Below are positions 17,475-26,638 of a stretch of 64,000 nucleotides of DNA, one piece after another. A program made the position numbers and the translations under genes. The DNA is from DASXZH01 sp036502005 (GTDB lineage: Bacteria > Armatimonadota > Fimbriimonadia > Fimbriimonadales > Fimbriimonadaceae), in contig DASXZH010000028.1 of the NCBI GenBank assembly GCA_036502005.1, positions 1 to 64,000 on the forward strand. The letters run 5' to 3'. The notes below the pieces were generated by a model. The model did no database searches and had not been told where the DNA came from. It saw only the letters and a program-made list of their open reading frames with translations. How positions within the stretch are numbered: the stretch's first letter is position 1; every line of letters starts with the position of its first letter.

Positions 17475-18182
17475 CTAACATTGGGGAGGAAAATCGAACA
17501 TCGGTTGCGCCACGGCCAACTGCACTAAGATTAGCGCTTTCACCAAGGCTTCCTCTGCAGATTCACCCCGAACATCAAATGTGCCAACCCTAGTCAATGC
17601 CGCTGCCCGATATTCATCGAATCCATGAGTAATCTGCAATCTCACGCCAGCCCTTTTTAAATGCTTTATTGCGTCGGTTGGGCCAGCAAACCGCAGCAAA
17701 GCTGGCCATGTGGCTTTGGGTGCAAGATATGCATCCAAAGCCCGCGCTTTTTCTCTTATTTGCTTGTCCTGCTTCATCGCAGCTTCATACGATTCGTTAA
17801 GTTCTGTCAAGAACGGCTCGGGAATTGTTTTAGGGGTTGGGAGACTGCGGCTCAGACTTGTTTTGACAGGCCGCAGGTCGCTTCGAAGCCGCTCAATGGG
17901 GATGAACCTTGCTGAGTCGTTGAGGCCGCGAATAATGAGATAACAAGCCGCAGGGGTTGCGTGAGTCAGCAGTGCGTTAACGAAAGACAAGCTGTATTCG
18001 AGCTGGTTGTGTGGCTCATAGATGGGGTCATGGCAACCGTCACACAAGGACTCTTCCTTGCTAATCTTGAGAAGTTTAGCTGCAGCCTTGTCCTCGCGAA
18101 TATCCGCAAGTCTATCGTTAAATGTACGCGTCTCATCCTGGCGGAAATCAGTATTACTGCTTTTCCAAAACTTCTTAAACAT
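17475..18182 (-). CDS. Hypothetical protein
   Basis: A 235-residue soluble protein, no family recognised. The N-terminal 60 residues are highly charged, with a CDGCHD segment at about residues 47-52 that resembles a small metal-binding or CxxCH-like pair, although a single such motif without a signal peptide is weak evidence. The rest looks alpha-helical. It ends just before a good terminator, so it is probably a single-gene transcript from the 175-base divergent gap with the next gene. Confidence 0.6.
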   Translation of the reverse strand: MFKKFWKSSNTDFRQDETRTFNDRLADIREDKAAAKLLKISKEESLCDGCHDPIYEPHNQLEYSLSFVNALLTHATPAACYLIIRGLNDSARFIPIERLRSDLRPVKTSLSRSLPTPKTIPEPFLTELNESYEAAMKQDKQIREKARALDAYLAPKATWPALLRFAGPTDAIKHLKRAGVRLQITHGFDEYRAAALTRVGTFDVRGESAEEALVKALILVQLAVAQPMFDFPPQC

Positions 18183-18357
18183 CTTTTAAACTCCAATGCG
18201 GCCATTGTGTTTTAGGTCCGCGATGAATCTTGCCGACACCTTTATAAATCCTTTCAAAGAATTTCATTCTTTTTTTAAAAAATAAATTAAGCTTCTCTCA
18301 TAGGAGAAAACGCTACTTACTCGGCTAGGCACTGACTCACAACAGTGATCATCGGGT

Positions 18358-19464
18358 ATGCCACCAACAATGCGGCGACTCTTTGAATACTCGCGCGAGG
18401 AACTCTATGAGCTTGTTTGGGGGGAGCCTATGCTCACCCTCGCCCCAAATTTCGGTGTCAGCGACGTAGCGCTAAAGAAGCGTTGCAAGAAACTTGGCGT
18501 TCCAACGCCGCCACGTGGTTACTGGGCGAAGCTCGAAGCAGGAAAGAAGGTCAGAAAAGAGGCTCTCCCAGAATCATGGACAGTTCAGAAGAAAGCGAGT
18601 AAAGCAGCTCAAAGTGCCGAAGAGGTCGATAAGCTTTCAGTCCCTGACCTTGACTACACAGTTATCAAACCTTTGCCGGTGATTCGAGAAACCGCGAAAC
18701 TCGCCAACAAAGAGAGACCGAGCCCCGAAGGCTTGTTGGTTGTGCAGTCCGAAGGCATCGTTAGACTAAAGGTGGCTTCGGCCTCGCTAAAGCGAGCTCT
18801 ATGGCTGTGGCAAGAGTTGCTCCAGCGCTTACCTTCGCAGCAACTCACGTTCGATCCTAGCAACTGCTCCATATCCAATCGCAAGGAATCCGTCGTTCTG
18901 GAGCTAAAGGAAATGCTCGGCCGATATGAAACCGCTCCTACGCCCGAAGAAAGAAGGCGCCGCTATTGGCCAGACTCCAACGCTCCCATAACGCATTGGA
19001 TCCCCAACGGGATCCTCGTTTTTCGTGTTGTTGAGCGATACACGACAGGACGCCAATGGAAGGAAACATTGCAGAAGCGACTGGAGGAGCGACTTGATGA
19101 TGTCGCTATGGGCGTTTCAAATCTACTTCGACAAATGCACGAAGAAGCTGTGGAAGCTGCAAAGCAGCGGAAGTTTCGGGAGGAGGAGTCAAAGCGCCAA
19201 GAAGAAATAGCTAGCCGACGGCGATACGAGGAAGGAAGGCGTAAGCGACTGCTCAACCTCGCTGGTTCTGCAGACAAAGCGAAGACCATCAGAAACCTTT
19301 GCGATGAACTAAAACATCGAGCACCAACCGAGAACGGCGAAAAGCTGGAGGCCTTTGTTGCATGGGCTCTTGGCTACGCGGATCTTATCGACCCTGCAGC
19401 CAGGATCTTAAGAGATCTAGATTCCAACAAAGACCCAGCGCGGCCAACAAGCGAAGAGCTTTAA
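18358..19464 (+). CDS. Conserved protein with N-terminal HTH-like domain
   Basis: A 368-residue protein. The first 60 residues (YSREELYELVWGEPMLTLA, GVSDVALKKRCKKLGVP, PRGYWAKLEAGK) form a well conserved helix-turn-helix-like block seen in many unnamed bacterial proteins. The middle is unassigned, and residues 260-310 form a charged coiled-coil helix (HEEAVEAAKQRKFREEESK) followed by a helical C-terminus. The N-terminal block suggests DNA binding. It is a lone plus-strand gene next to unknown genes and a bioY pseudogene. I do not know its function. Confidence 0.7.
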   Translation: MPPTMRRLFEYSREELYELVWGEPMLTLAPNFGVSDVALKKRCKKLGVPTPPRGYWAKLEAGKKVRKEALPESWTVQKKASKAAQSAEEVDKLSVPDLDYTVIKPLPVIRETAKLANKERPSPEGLLVVQSEGIVRLKVASASLKRALWLWQELLQRLPSQQLTFDPSNCSISNRKESVVLELKEMLGRYETAPTPEERRRRYWPDSNAPITHWIPNGILVFRVVERYTTGRQWKETLQKRLEERLDDVAMGVSNLLRQMHEEAVEAAKQRKFREEESKRQEEIASRRRYEEGRRKRLLNLAGSADKAKTIRNLCDELKHRAPTENGEKLEAFVAWALGYADLIDPAARILRDLDSNKDPARPTSEEL

Positions 19465-19702
19465 GAAGCACCCTGCAACCTAAGGCAATTCTTTACGCAA
19501 CGCAAAATTGCATTGCGGCTTCGCGCCATTGCCTGCCCCTATGGTTCAATTGCAGCCCAACACCTGCGCCAAACTGCTGCATTTGGCAATTCATGTGTTG
19601 CTATCATGAATCGAGAGTTTCCAGTGCTCATCTAATAAAAACTCCAATGGGGAATAAAGAAAACGCACAAGCCGGGCTCTTGGTGCGCCCGCCCTTCCCA
19701 CA

Positions 19703-20304
19703 ATGTCCATTTTAGTAAAACGCGAGAGCTGCGACACGCTGGGTTTAGCTCTTATAAAATGTGACACCCGAGCTCGCGAGAGGGTGCTCGTTGTCGGCGC
19801 GGCAGTCTTCACAGCCATCTGCGCTCAGGTCACCATTCCGATTCAACCTGTACCTGTCACTCTTCAAACTTTCGCCGTTTTACTTTGTGGGATCATGACT
19901 GGGCCCGAGACTCGGAGCGTTGAGCCAAGTGCTTTACCTCGGAGCAGGTGCTTGTGGAGCGCGTGTTTTCGTTGGCGCAACTTTTGGCCCCAACATCTTG
20001 GCTGGGGGTATTTGATCAGCTATCCGCTTGCACCGGGCCTACTCGGCGGGCCTGCAACAAAGGGGTGGGACCGAACCTTTTGGTTTATGTTGTTGGCCAT
20101 GAGTGCGGCTCAGGCGTTGATCCTCACGTTAGGGCGTCCTGGTTAATGTTTTACGTTGGTGGCGCGGCAAACGCGTGGCGGTTTGGAGTGCAACAGTTCC
20201 TAATGTTTGAAAGCGTGAAATATCTGGTGTTAATCTTTGTCATCCCCAACACGTGGAAGATTCTAAGCCTCGAAGGAGCATCAAACGTAGCGTTGAGGGC
20301 CTAA
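19703..20304 (+). pseudogene. bioY: Decayed BioY biotin transporter gene
   Basis: The BioY sequence is spread over three frames. Frame 2 gives VLVVGAAVFTAICAQVTIPI with PVPVTLQTFAVLLCGIMTG; frame 3 (from 19911) gives LGALSQVLYLGAGACGARVF and GATFGPNILAG; frame 2 again gives GYLISYPLAPG; frame 1 gives MFYVGGAANAWRFGVQQFL and ESVKYLVLIFVIPNTWKIL. At least three indels are therefore needed to rebuild the roughly 195-residue membrane S-component of the biotin ECF transporter. The gene cannot make a functional protein. No biotin-operon site is seen upstream. Confidence 0.8.
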
Positions 20305-20308
20305 TTTT

Positions 20309-21382
20309 CTAACTGCCGTTGGCCTGTTGCTCGGCCCACTTCAACATCTTTGAAGCTACGCGTTCTATTTCGGCTGTGGCATATGACTCACAAGTTTGCT
20401 GGAATAGTTCTAGTGGAGGTACTCCTTTATTGAAGAGTTCACTCAGTGATGTCGCTGGTATGATGCTCTTGATCCTTTCAGCTAGCTTCGAGCTATCGAT
20501 TCGATCAGCCATTCCATGGAAGATGGGGTCCACAGCTCTCCAATAGTCTTCCTCTTCGCTTAGGCGTGAGATCAGGCTAGGCGCCAAAAAAGCTAACGCT
20601 GCCACGAGCCATGTAGCTATATTTTCAGAAAAAAACGAGTAAAGCTCGCCGTAATTGCCTCCGTAGTACTTGTCATAGATATTGTTGTCGTCAAGATATA
20701 GATCGAGAGGAATCGGTAAGGGCGCTCCACCCAAATAGTCTAATCCCGAATCCACCAATCGCCAAACATGAAAGAACTCTTCGGTTTGCTCCATCGGCAA
20801 GTGAAAATCGCGCCCGATCTGGTCCGTAACTACATCCCAGTAATAGTCAAAGTGCATGAGCAGATCGTAAACTCTAGCCAAGGTGGTCTGATGCTGCCAC
20901 TCTCGCTTGAACTCCGAATAGAAGGCTTGCATCGCTGACTCACGGGTCAATCGATCCTGCTTCCTAAACCGAAATGAGCAGGACTCTTGATCAACTAACT
21001 CCTTATATTGTCGCCTAGCCTGATCTTTCGCGTTAGCGAAATACATTTGGCTGGTCTCTATGTCCGCGATACACAAAAAGACCGGAATCGCAAAACCGAG
21101 CCAATAAGCTGCGGTCTTAGTGGAAATACCCGATTCTGTAGCGATATCTTTTTCATTCCAAATCAAAGCCGCAGCGGAAGATTTTAGCTGTATAAATACG
21201 ATCTCTCCTCGCAGTTCTCTGTTCTCTTCAACAATTTCTACTAGAGCGTCAATTCCATAGTCGCGCTCGGTGATTTCACGAGGTATCCAGTGCTCTGGAA
21301 TGCTCGCCAGCAGAAGCTCTTTCGAAACACGCTCTTGCACATGGGAGTCTGCTCGAATCGGATACTTTAAGTCATTGGCCAT
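20309..21382 (-). CDS. DUF4365-type nuclease-like protein
   Basis: A 357-residue protein. The N-terminal 150 residues match DUF4365, a PD-(D/E)XK-like domain found in defence loci: RVSKELLLASIPEHWIPREI, ERDYGIDALVEIVEE (Asp and Glu) and EIVFIQLKSS, in which QLK supplies the catalytic Gln-x-Lys. The rest is helical and unassigned, without membrane segments. It probably binds or cuts nucleic acid, alone or with an unknown partner. It stands alone between the bioY remnant and the arabinofuranosidase. Confidence 0.7.
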   Translation of the reverse strand: MANDLKYPIRADSHVQERVSKELLLASIPEHWIPREITERDYGIDALVEIVEENRELRGEIVFIQLKSSAAALIWNEKDIATESGISTKTAAYWLGFAIPVFLCIADIETSQMYFANAKDQARRQYKELVDQESCSFRFRKQDRLTRESAMQAFYSEFKREWQHQTTLARVYDLLMHFDYYWDVVTDQIGRDFHLPMEQTEEFFHVWRLVDSGLDYLGGAPLPIPLDLYLDDNNIYDKYYGGNYGELYSFFSENIATWLVAALAFLAPSLISRLSEEEDYWRAVDPIFHGMADRIDSSKLAERIKSIIPATSLSELFNKGVPPLELFQQTCESYATAEIERVASKMLKWAEQQANGS

Positions 21383-21489
21383 GCAGTGCGTTCTTCTCCA
21401 AATTTGATGCCAAGCTCAATGCGTGACACCTCCTTACTACAAGGCCTTCTTGCCGAGCGTTTCGAGATTTGTCGGATCCCCACATTTCT

Positions 21490-23010
21490 CTAGCCCATCT
21501 GCGCAGTGATCCGCGCGATGCTGGCGGGCTCAAGGTCCAAGCAGAATCCGCCATCGTAAGGCTGAAGGTCTTCGCGTTGCTCGACTGAAACCGCGCAGGG
21601 GTCATCGAAGTTATTGTGCGCCTTCACATCCCCACCTTTGTAGGCGAGTTCATGGAGCGTCGCCTGCTTATCAAGCTTCAACCCCTGCAGCGAAAGCCGA
21701 ACCTCCCTGCCTGAGGAGATCGAAAGGTTCGTCAAGGTCACCGTTAAGACTCCGCCCTGAATAGAAGCCGAACCCGAAACCTGCGGCAGATTTGCCACCA
21801 GGGGCGAATCGATCTCCAGGCGTAAGGACTCGCTGCCTTGGTGACCCTTATAGAGGTCGTAAACGTGATAGGTTGGCGTCTTCACCAGCTTGTCGCCTTG
21901 AGTAAGAATCAAGGCCTGTAGCACGTTCACTGTTTGCGCGATGTTGGCCATCGCGATCTTGTCCGCATGCCGGTTGAAGATATCCAAAGTAGTGGCCGCA
22001 AGCATGGCATCACGAATGCAATTCTGCTGCCAAAGGATTTGCGCGCCTACGGGCTGCTTGTGCCAAGCGCCCCATTCGTCAACTATCAATCCGATCTTGC
22101 GCATGGGGTCGTACTCGTCCATCAGGTATCGTTGCTGAACGATTAGCTGCTCCATTTTGTGGGCATCGGTCAGCACGCTGTACCAGCCTTCATCATTAAA
22201 GTCGAGAGCGTCCGCACCGGCTTCGCCGCGGTTGAAGCAATAGCGGTGGGCGGCGAAGCCGTTGATTCTAATGCAGTCTCTCGGGCCCTTTTCGTACAGC
22301 TTCTCAAAGAAACTGCGCGTCCAATCGAGGTCGTTGCCAAGAGGGCCGCAGGCAACAAGCTCGGGCTCGGTGCCCCCCCAGGGCCTAAAAAAGGTGGCAT
22401 AACGGCGGTATTGGGCCGCGTAATCGGCGGCCGACATGTTTCCGCCGCAGCCCCAGTTCTCGTTGCCAACGCCCCAATACTTGACCCCGAATGGGTTTGA
22501 GGCTCCGTTCTCGATTCGTTGATCCGAAAGGGTGGTTCCGCTGGGATAGTTGCAGTATTCCACCCATTCGCGCATTTCGGCGGGCGAGCCACTGCCTAAG
22601 TTGCCGGCCAGATAGGGCTCAGCGCCGATCGCACGGCAAAGGTCGATGAACTCGTGGGTTCCGAACTCGTTCGTCTCCACGCAATCGCCCCAATGAAGAT
22701 TGACCCTTCTGGGCCGGCGATGCCGGGGGCCGACGCCGTCTTTCCAGTGATAATCGTCGGCAAAGCAGCCGCCGGGCCATCGCAGCACTGGCGGCTTTAT
22801 CGCCCTCAGAGCTTCAATAACATCGAGCCGTATCCCCTTCCAATCCTTAATCTCCGATCTGTGCCCGGTCCAAATCCCGCCGTAGATGCACGCGCCTAAG
22901 TGCTCTATAAAGTGGCCCTGAACGTTTGGGTTGATGGTGCCGACCGGCTCATCGAGGACGACCGTAGCTTCTACTGCGGAAACAGTGGAGCGGGGAATAA
23001 TCGCGGACAT
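21490..23010 (-). CDS. GH51 alpha-L-arabinofuranosidase
   Basis: About 506 residues from the ATG at 23010; an upstream in-frame start at 23124 would add 38 residues unlike the family. Removes arabinofuranosyl side groups from plant or bacterial polysaccharides. The GH51 barrel is clear: GHFIEHLGACIYGG, WPGGCFADDYHWKDGVGP, the acid/base Glu183 in GVGNENWGCGGN and the nucleophile Glu311 in LIVDEWGAWHKQ. The beta-sandwich typical of the family fills the last 130 residues. No signal peptide is visible, so it should act in the cytoplasm on imported oligosaccharides. No strong Shine-Dalgarno is present before the chosen start. It stands alone with no sugar transporter beside it. Confidence 0.92.
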   Translation of the reverse strand: MSAIIPRSTVSAVEATVVLDEPVGTINPNVQGHFIEHLGACIYGGIWTGHRSEIKDWKGIRLDVIEALRAIKPPVLRWPGGCFADDYHWKDGVGPRHRRPRRVNLHWGDCVETNEFGTHEFIDLCRAIGAEPYLAGNLGSGSPAEMREWVEYCNYPSGTTLSDQRIENGASNPFGVKYWGVGNENWGCGGNMSAADYAAQYRRYATFFRPWGGTEPELVACGPLGNDLDWTRSFFEKLYEKGPRDCIRINGFAAHRYCFNRGEAGADALDFNDEGWYSVLTDAHKMEQLIVQQRYLMDEYDPMRKIGLIVDEWGAWHKQPVGAQILWQQNCIRDAMLAATTLDIFNRHADKIAMANIAQTVNVLQALILTQGDKLVKTPTYHVYDLYKGHQGSESLRLEIDSPLVANLPQVSGSASIQGGVLTVTLTNLSISSGREVRLSLQGLKLDKQATLHELAYKGGDVKAHNNFDDPCAVSVEQREDLQPYDGGFCLDLEPASIARITAQMG

Positions 23011-23199
23011 TATGCTGATATTGTACAAAACGTTTAGGTTTATTGGGGGCTTGTCGGCTTTATCGGAGACCGGCGTTGAACCGCATCTGGGCAGTTTGGT
23101 TGCATTTCGGCGTAGCCTAGCCATGAAGAGGAACGACTGGATTCATTCAGGAACACCTGGTAATATAGGCCTTATGGAAGCTGCCCTCCCTACAATAGG

Positions 23200-25944
23200 T
23201 CAGTGACGCCTAGTGGGGGGCAAAATAATATTTGATGGATACTTGGCTGGGTGACATCCCGGAAGCACTTCATACGTAGCATCCTCAACATGCAGCGTTT
23301 GGGCATAATCCCTGCCGTTCACGGTCAATATCACTCGGTAATCGCCCGGGCGTTTTATAGGCCCGTGTGTTATTGTCGTCATCCATCGAAGCGAGTTCAG
23401 ACCAGCCTTGGCAGGTCCTTTCAAGATCGCATATACCTCGCTGCCGCCGGAATTCGTAACCGTAATGTTCGCCTTGCCGCGGGCGTCATGCTTCAGGTAG
23501 TAGCTAAACAGTGTGCCAGGCTGGGTGTTTTTGGAAACGCGGCCTAAAGGGTTATAGATTCCCCCCATCTGGAGGGACGGGAACAGGTACACGTTACCGG
23601 GAGACGTGAAGCAAACCTCCTTCTTTCGGTTCTCGGCGGTTAGTTCTTCTAAGGCTCTAATCGGCAATGTCCATATCGAACGGCCGTGGGTACCGATGAT
23701 CAGGTCCAGTTCCCTGGGTTGGATCTGCAAATCGTAAATGGATACCGTTGGGAGGTATCCATCAGGACTATATCTATCGCCATCGATGTTCCAGCTTTGA
23801 TAGCGATCCCAATTCTTGCCCCTATCCATCGAAACCCACAGGGAGAACTCGGTTCCAAGAAAGAGCAAATCCGGGTTTTTTAGACCTTCTTTGATGACAT
23901 AGCACGATTCCTGCGCCGGAAGATTGCCAATGATCTTAGTCCACGTCTTGCCATAGTCCTCGGTCTTGTACACATAAGTCTTCAGGTCCAAGTTCTTGTG
24001 CCCATCAAATGTGGCGTAAGCTCTCCCCTCAACATACTTGGAGGCACAAATTTGGGACACCCATGTGTAAGGCGGAAGAGCAGGGATGTTGGCAGTTATG
24101 TTTGTCCAGGTTTTGCCATCATCCCTCGTAAGCTGCACGAATCCGTCATCGGTTCCTACCCAAATAAGCCCCTGCCTGAGCGGAGATTCGCTAATGGTAT
24201 GGATGCATTGGTAGACCGTCTGGCCAGATCGCTCACTCGATCCGAATGAGAGCGGCCCTGGAACCTGCCAGTCCATCCTGTTGTGGGTGAGGTCTGGGCT
24301 AATAATCTGCCAATGGTCGCCGCGGTCAACACTCTTAAAGAGATAGTTGCAGCCGAAATATAACGTTTTAGAATTCCACGGGGAGATGACAAAGCCAGGA
24401 TAATATCCGGCTCTAAGGGGTGGATTGGCTTTCTGATACTGACCGTAAGTGCCTGGATCAGTATAAGCGCCGAGGGGTTTGCCCAGTGCAAAGGAATCTA
24501 CACGCTCAACACTCCCTGTGGCAAGATTGTTGCGATCCAGGCTAAGTTCCCTGCCCTGAGAGTAAACCGTCGTCCAATCGTTCGGATCGGCCATGCTGCC
24601 GCCCGCCTCGCCGCCATGAATGTCAACGGAATCCGTTCGGGCAACACCACCGTGAATGGTTTGGGTCGGCGTGCTCCAACCATGACCATCTTGGTTGTTT
24701 CCCATCACCCAATAGAGCTTTCGCATATCGTAGCCAATTCCATACATCTGGAGCACGGGCGGAAGGTTCACTTCCTGAAGAGTTGTGTCCCCTCCTGGCC
24801 GGCGGAGGTCCCACCCTTGATAGGCGCCGCCATCGTCCAACGTAATATAGTGGTTGCGATTGGCGGGATCAATCCAGACGCCGTGCTGATCGCCTCCCGT
24901 GAAGCCGACGAACGTCTTCCCGCCATCAAACGTGTAGTGAGTTGCCGTGCCTTCGTAGATTGTATTGACGTCGTCCGGATCGTATCGCACGACCTGGTCG
25001 TAGTACGGCCTGCCCCATTGTGAAATCTTATACTTCTTGATGAGTGGATCGGTTGGAGTTGCCGCCATCTCCACCCAAGTCTCACCCCCATCTGAACTGC
25101 GATAGAACCCGCTAGTTGGAGGATCCGCCTCTATCGCGGCAGCAATGTAGCGGGGATCCTTGCGAAAGAAATCCACAGCAATTCTTCCCATTTGCGTCTT
25201 CGGCAGGCCCTTGGTGACCTTGTGCCAGGTGTCTCCCCCGTCGGTACTGCGGTAGATTCCGCTTTCGGGGCCGCCGACATCGTACATATAGGGTCGATGG
25301 ATGTGATCCCACATAGCGGCCACTAGGTTTTTTGGATTCTTCGGATCGACTGTGATGTCGGCTCCGGCGGTTCGGTCGTTTACGAAAAGAACCTTTTTCC
25401 AAGTTTTGCCGCCGTCTTTCGTTCGGTAAATCCCTCTATCCGGGCCAGGTCCCCAAGCGCTGCCTAACACGGCGGCGAAGACGTTGTCGTTATCTTTGGG
25501 ATTGATGACGATTCTGCCGAAGCTAAGGACATTGGGAAGGCCCATATTCTTCCAGCTTTTGCCCCCATCAGTTGACTTATAGATGCCGTCGCCCCAGCCG
25601 ATGTCGTTGCGTTGCCACCCTTCGCCAGGGCCGACCCAAACAAGGTTAGGATCCTGCTGGCTAAGTGCAATGGCGCCGATGCTTGAACCGCCCTCACGGT
25701 CAAAAACGGCGGTCGTGGTGTGTCCGCCATCGGTCGTTTTAAAAACTCCGCCAGACGCCATGCCTATATAGAATATTTTGGGGTCCTTGTCGTACACGGC
25801 GAGGCCTGAAACCCGGGATGACATTGCCGGGCCGACGCATCGTGCGGGAAGCGCAGATAACAGTGACGACATGGGGGGTTGCGCTTCTTGCGCAGAAACT
25901 GCCATAGGAGGCAATGTTAAAAGGAGGAAGAGTATGTTTTTCAT
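23200..25944 (-). CDS. Secreted VPS10/BNR-repeat protein (sortilin-like propeller)
   Basis: A 914-residue exported protein. A signal peptide (MKNILFLLLTLPPMAVSAQE) is followed by many Asp-box (BNR) repeats of the type S.DGG.TW, for example GIYKSTDGGKSWKNMGLP, GIYRSTDGGDTWHKV, GFYRSSDGGETWVEM, VQLTRDDGKTWTNI and YKTEDYGKTWTKI, forming a large beta-propeller as in the VPS10/xyloglucanase-like families. The last 120 residues are a small beta-sandwich with RPGDYRVILTVNGRDYAQTL. Such proteins in Armatimonadota and Acidobacteria are common and mostly of unknown substrate. The ATG lies in an ATGA overlap with the stop of a decayed paralogue upstream, which shows that the two were once a tandem operon. 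It ends 190 bases before the GH51 gene. Confidence 0.88.
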   Translation of the reverse strand: MKNILFLLLTLPPMAVSAQEAQPPMSSLLSALPARCVGPAMSSRVSGLAVYDKDPKIFYIGMASGGVFKTTDGGHTTTAVFDREGGSSIGAIALSQQDPNLVWVGPGEGWQRNDIGWGDGIYKSTDGGKSWKNMGLPNVLSFGRIVINPKDNDNVFAAVLGSAWGPGPDRGIYRTKDGGKTWKKVLFVNDRTAGADITVDPKNPKNLVAAMWDHIHRPYMYDVGGPESGIYRSTDGGDTWHKVTKGLPKTQMGRIAVDFFRKDPRYIAAAIEADPPTSGFYRSSDGGETWVEMAATPTDPLIKKYKISQWGRPYYDQVVRYDPDDVNTIYEGTATHYTFDGGKTFVGFTGGDQHGVWIDPANRNHYITLDDGGAYQGWDLRRPGGDTTLQEVNLPPVLQMYGIGYDMRKLYWVMGNNQDGHGWSTPTQTIHGGVARTDSVDIHGGEAGGSMADPNDWTTVYSQGRELSLDRNNLATGSVERVDSFALGKPLGAYTDPGTYGQYQKANPPLRAGYYPGFVISPWNSKTLYFGCNYLFKSVDRGDHWQIISPDLTHNRMDWQVPGPLSFGSSERSGQTVYQCIHTISESPLRQGLIWVGTDDGFVQLTRDDGKTWTNITANIPALPPYTWVSQICASKYVEGRAYATFDGHKNLDLKTYVYKTEDYGKTWTKIIGNLPAQESCYVIKEGLKNPDLLFLGTEFSLWVSMDRGKNWDRYQSWNIDGDRYSPDGYLPTVSIYDLQIQPRELDLIIGTHGRSIWTLPIRALEELTAENRKKEVCFTSPGNVYLFPSLQMGGIYNPLGRVSKNTQPGTLFSYYLKHDARGKANITVTNSGGSEVYAILKGPAKAGLNSLRWMTTITHGPIKRPGDYRVILTVNGRDYAQTLHVEDATYEVLPGCHPAKYPSNIILPPTRRH

Positions 25945-26638
25945 GGATTGGAGGGATTCTTGGATGTCTGAGATTTGATAGTCTGATTCGGCGGAAACTC
26001 CGTTCGCGTTGAAGTCCCCAGAACTTCATCAGTTGCATCTCCACATGTAAAGTCTGGAAATACTCTTTACCGGCGATGGTCCAGATCGCCTGGCAGCTTT
26101 TGCCTCCATCGGTCGTTTCATAAAGGCCCCGCTCCACGCATCGCCAGGTACCCCGCCAAATACGATGTTGCTGTCGCCACGGTCGATCACGATCTTGCCA
26201 ATGCTGCCGCTTAGTGAAGTCGATGTTTTTCCATGTCTTGCCTGCATCGGTGGATTTGTATGCCTCCTCCTCCTCGTCCGGCATCCTTGCGGGGCCAGTT
26301 TCCCGATGGTACCGACCCAAACTAGGTTCGGATTCTTCCTGGTCAACCGCGATGGCGCCGATAGTCGACGAGCCTTAGTTGTCGAATACGGCCTTGCTCG
26401 TGGCGCTTCCATCGTCCGGTTTTGAGAACCCCTCCAGATTCCCAGCCAATGTAGAAAGCTTTGGATACTTATCAAAAACGGCCAAGACTGAGAATCGGGC
26501 ATTAGAACGAGGCCCTACGCATCGGACTGGAAGACCAGAAAGGATTGATGAAACGGCTGGCTGCAGCTCTTGGACCGAACCGACAGCACAGGTGGAAACT
26601 GCCAGAAAAAGGACTAATATCATCGTTTTGCGAACCAA
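25941..26638 (-). pseudogene. Decayed, internally deleted paralogue of the VPS10/BNR gene
   Basis: The start is clear: a signal peptide (MILVLFLAVSTCAVGS) followed by SILSGLPVRCVGPRSNARFS and LAVFDKYPKL, matching the N-terminus of the 914-residue neighbour. Then the frame breaks, with NPNLVWVGT and YKSTDAGKTWKNIDF in different frames. After LYETTDGGKS the sequence jumps to the extreme C-terminal piece, KEYFQTLHVE followed after a frameshift by DATDEVLG, and ends in a TGA that overlaps the ATG of the intact gene. So about 600 codons in the middle are lost and at least two frameshifts remain. It is a dead gene copy. It overlaps the thioredoxin gene end by 19 bases. Confidence 0.8.

Noticed and set aside
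23011..23124. Extended N-terminus of the arabinofuranosidase
   Set aside because: The extra 38 residues are unlike the family and not a signal peptide.
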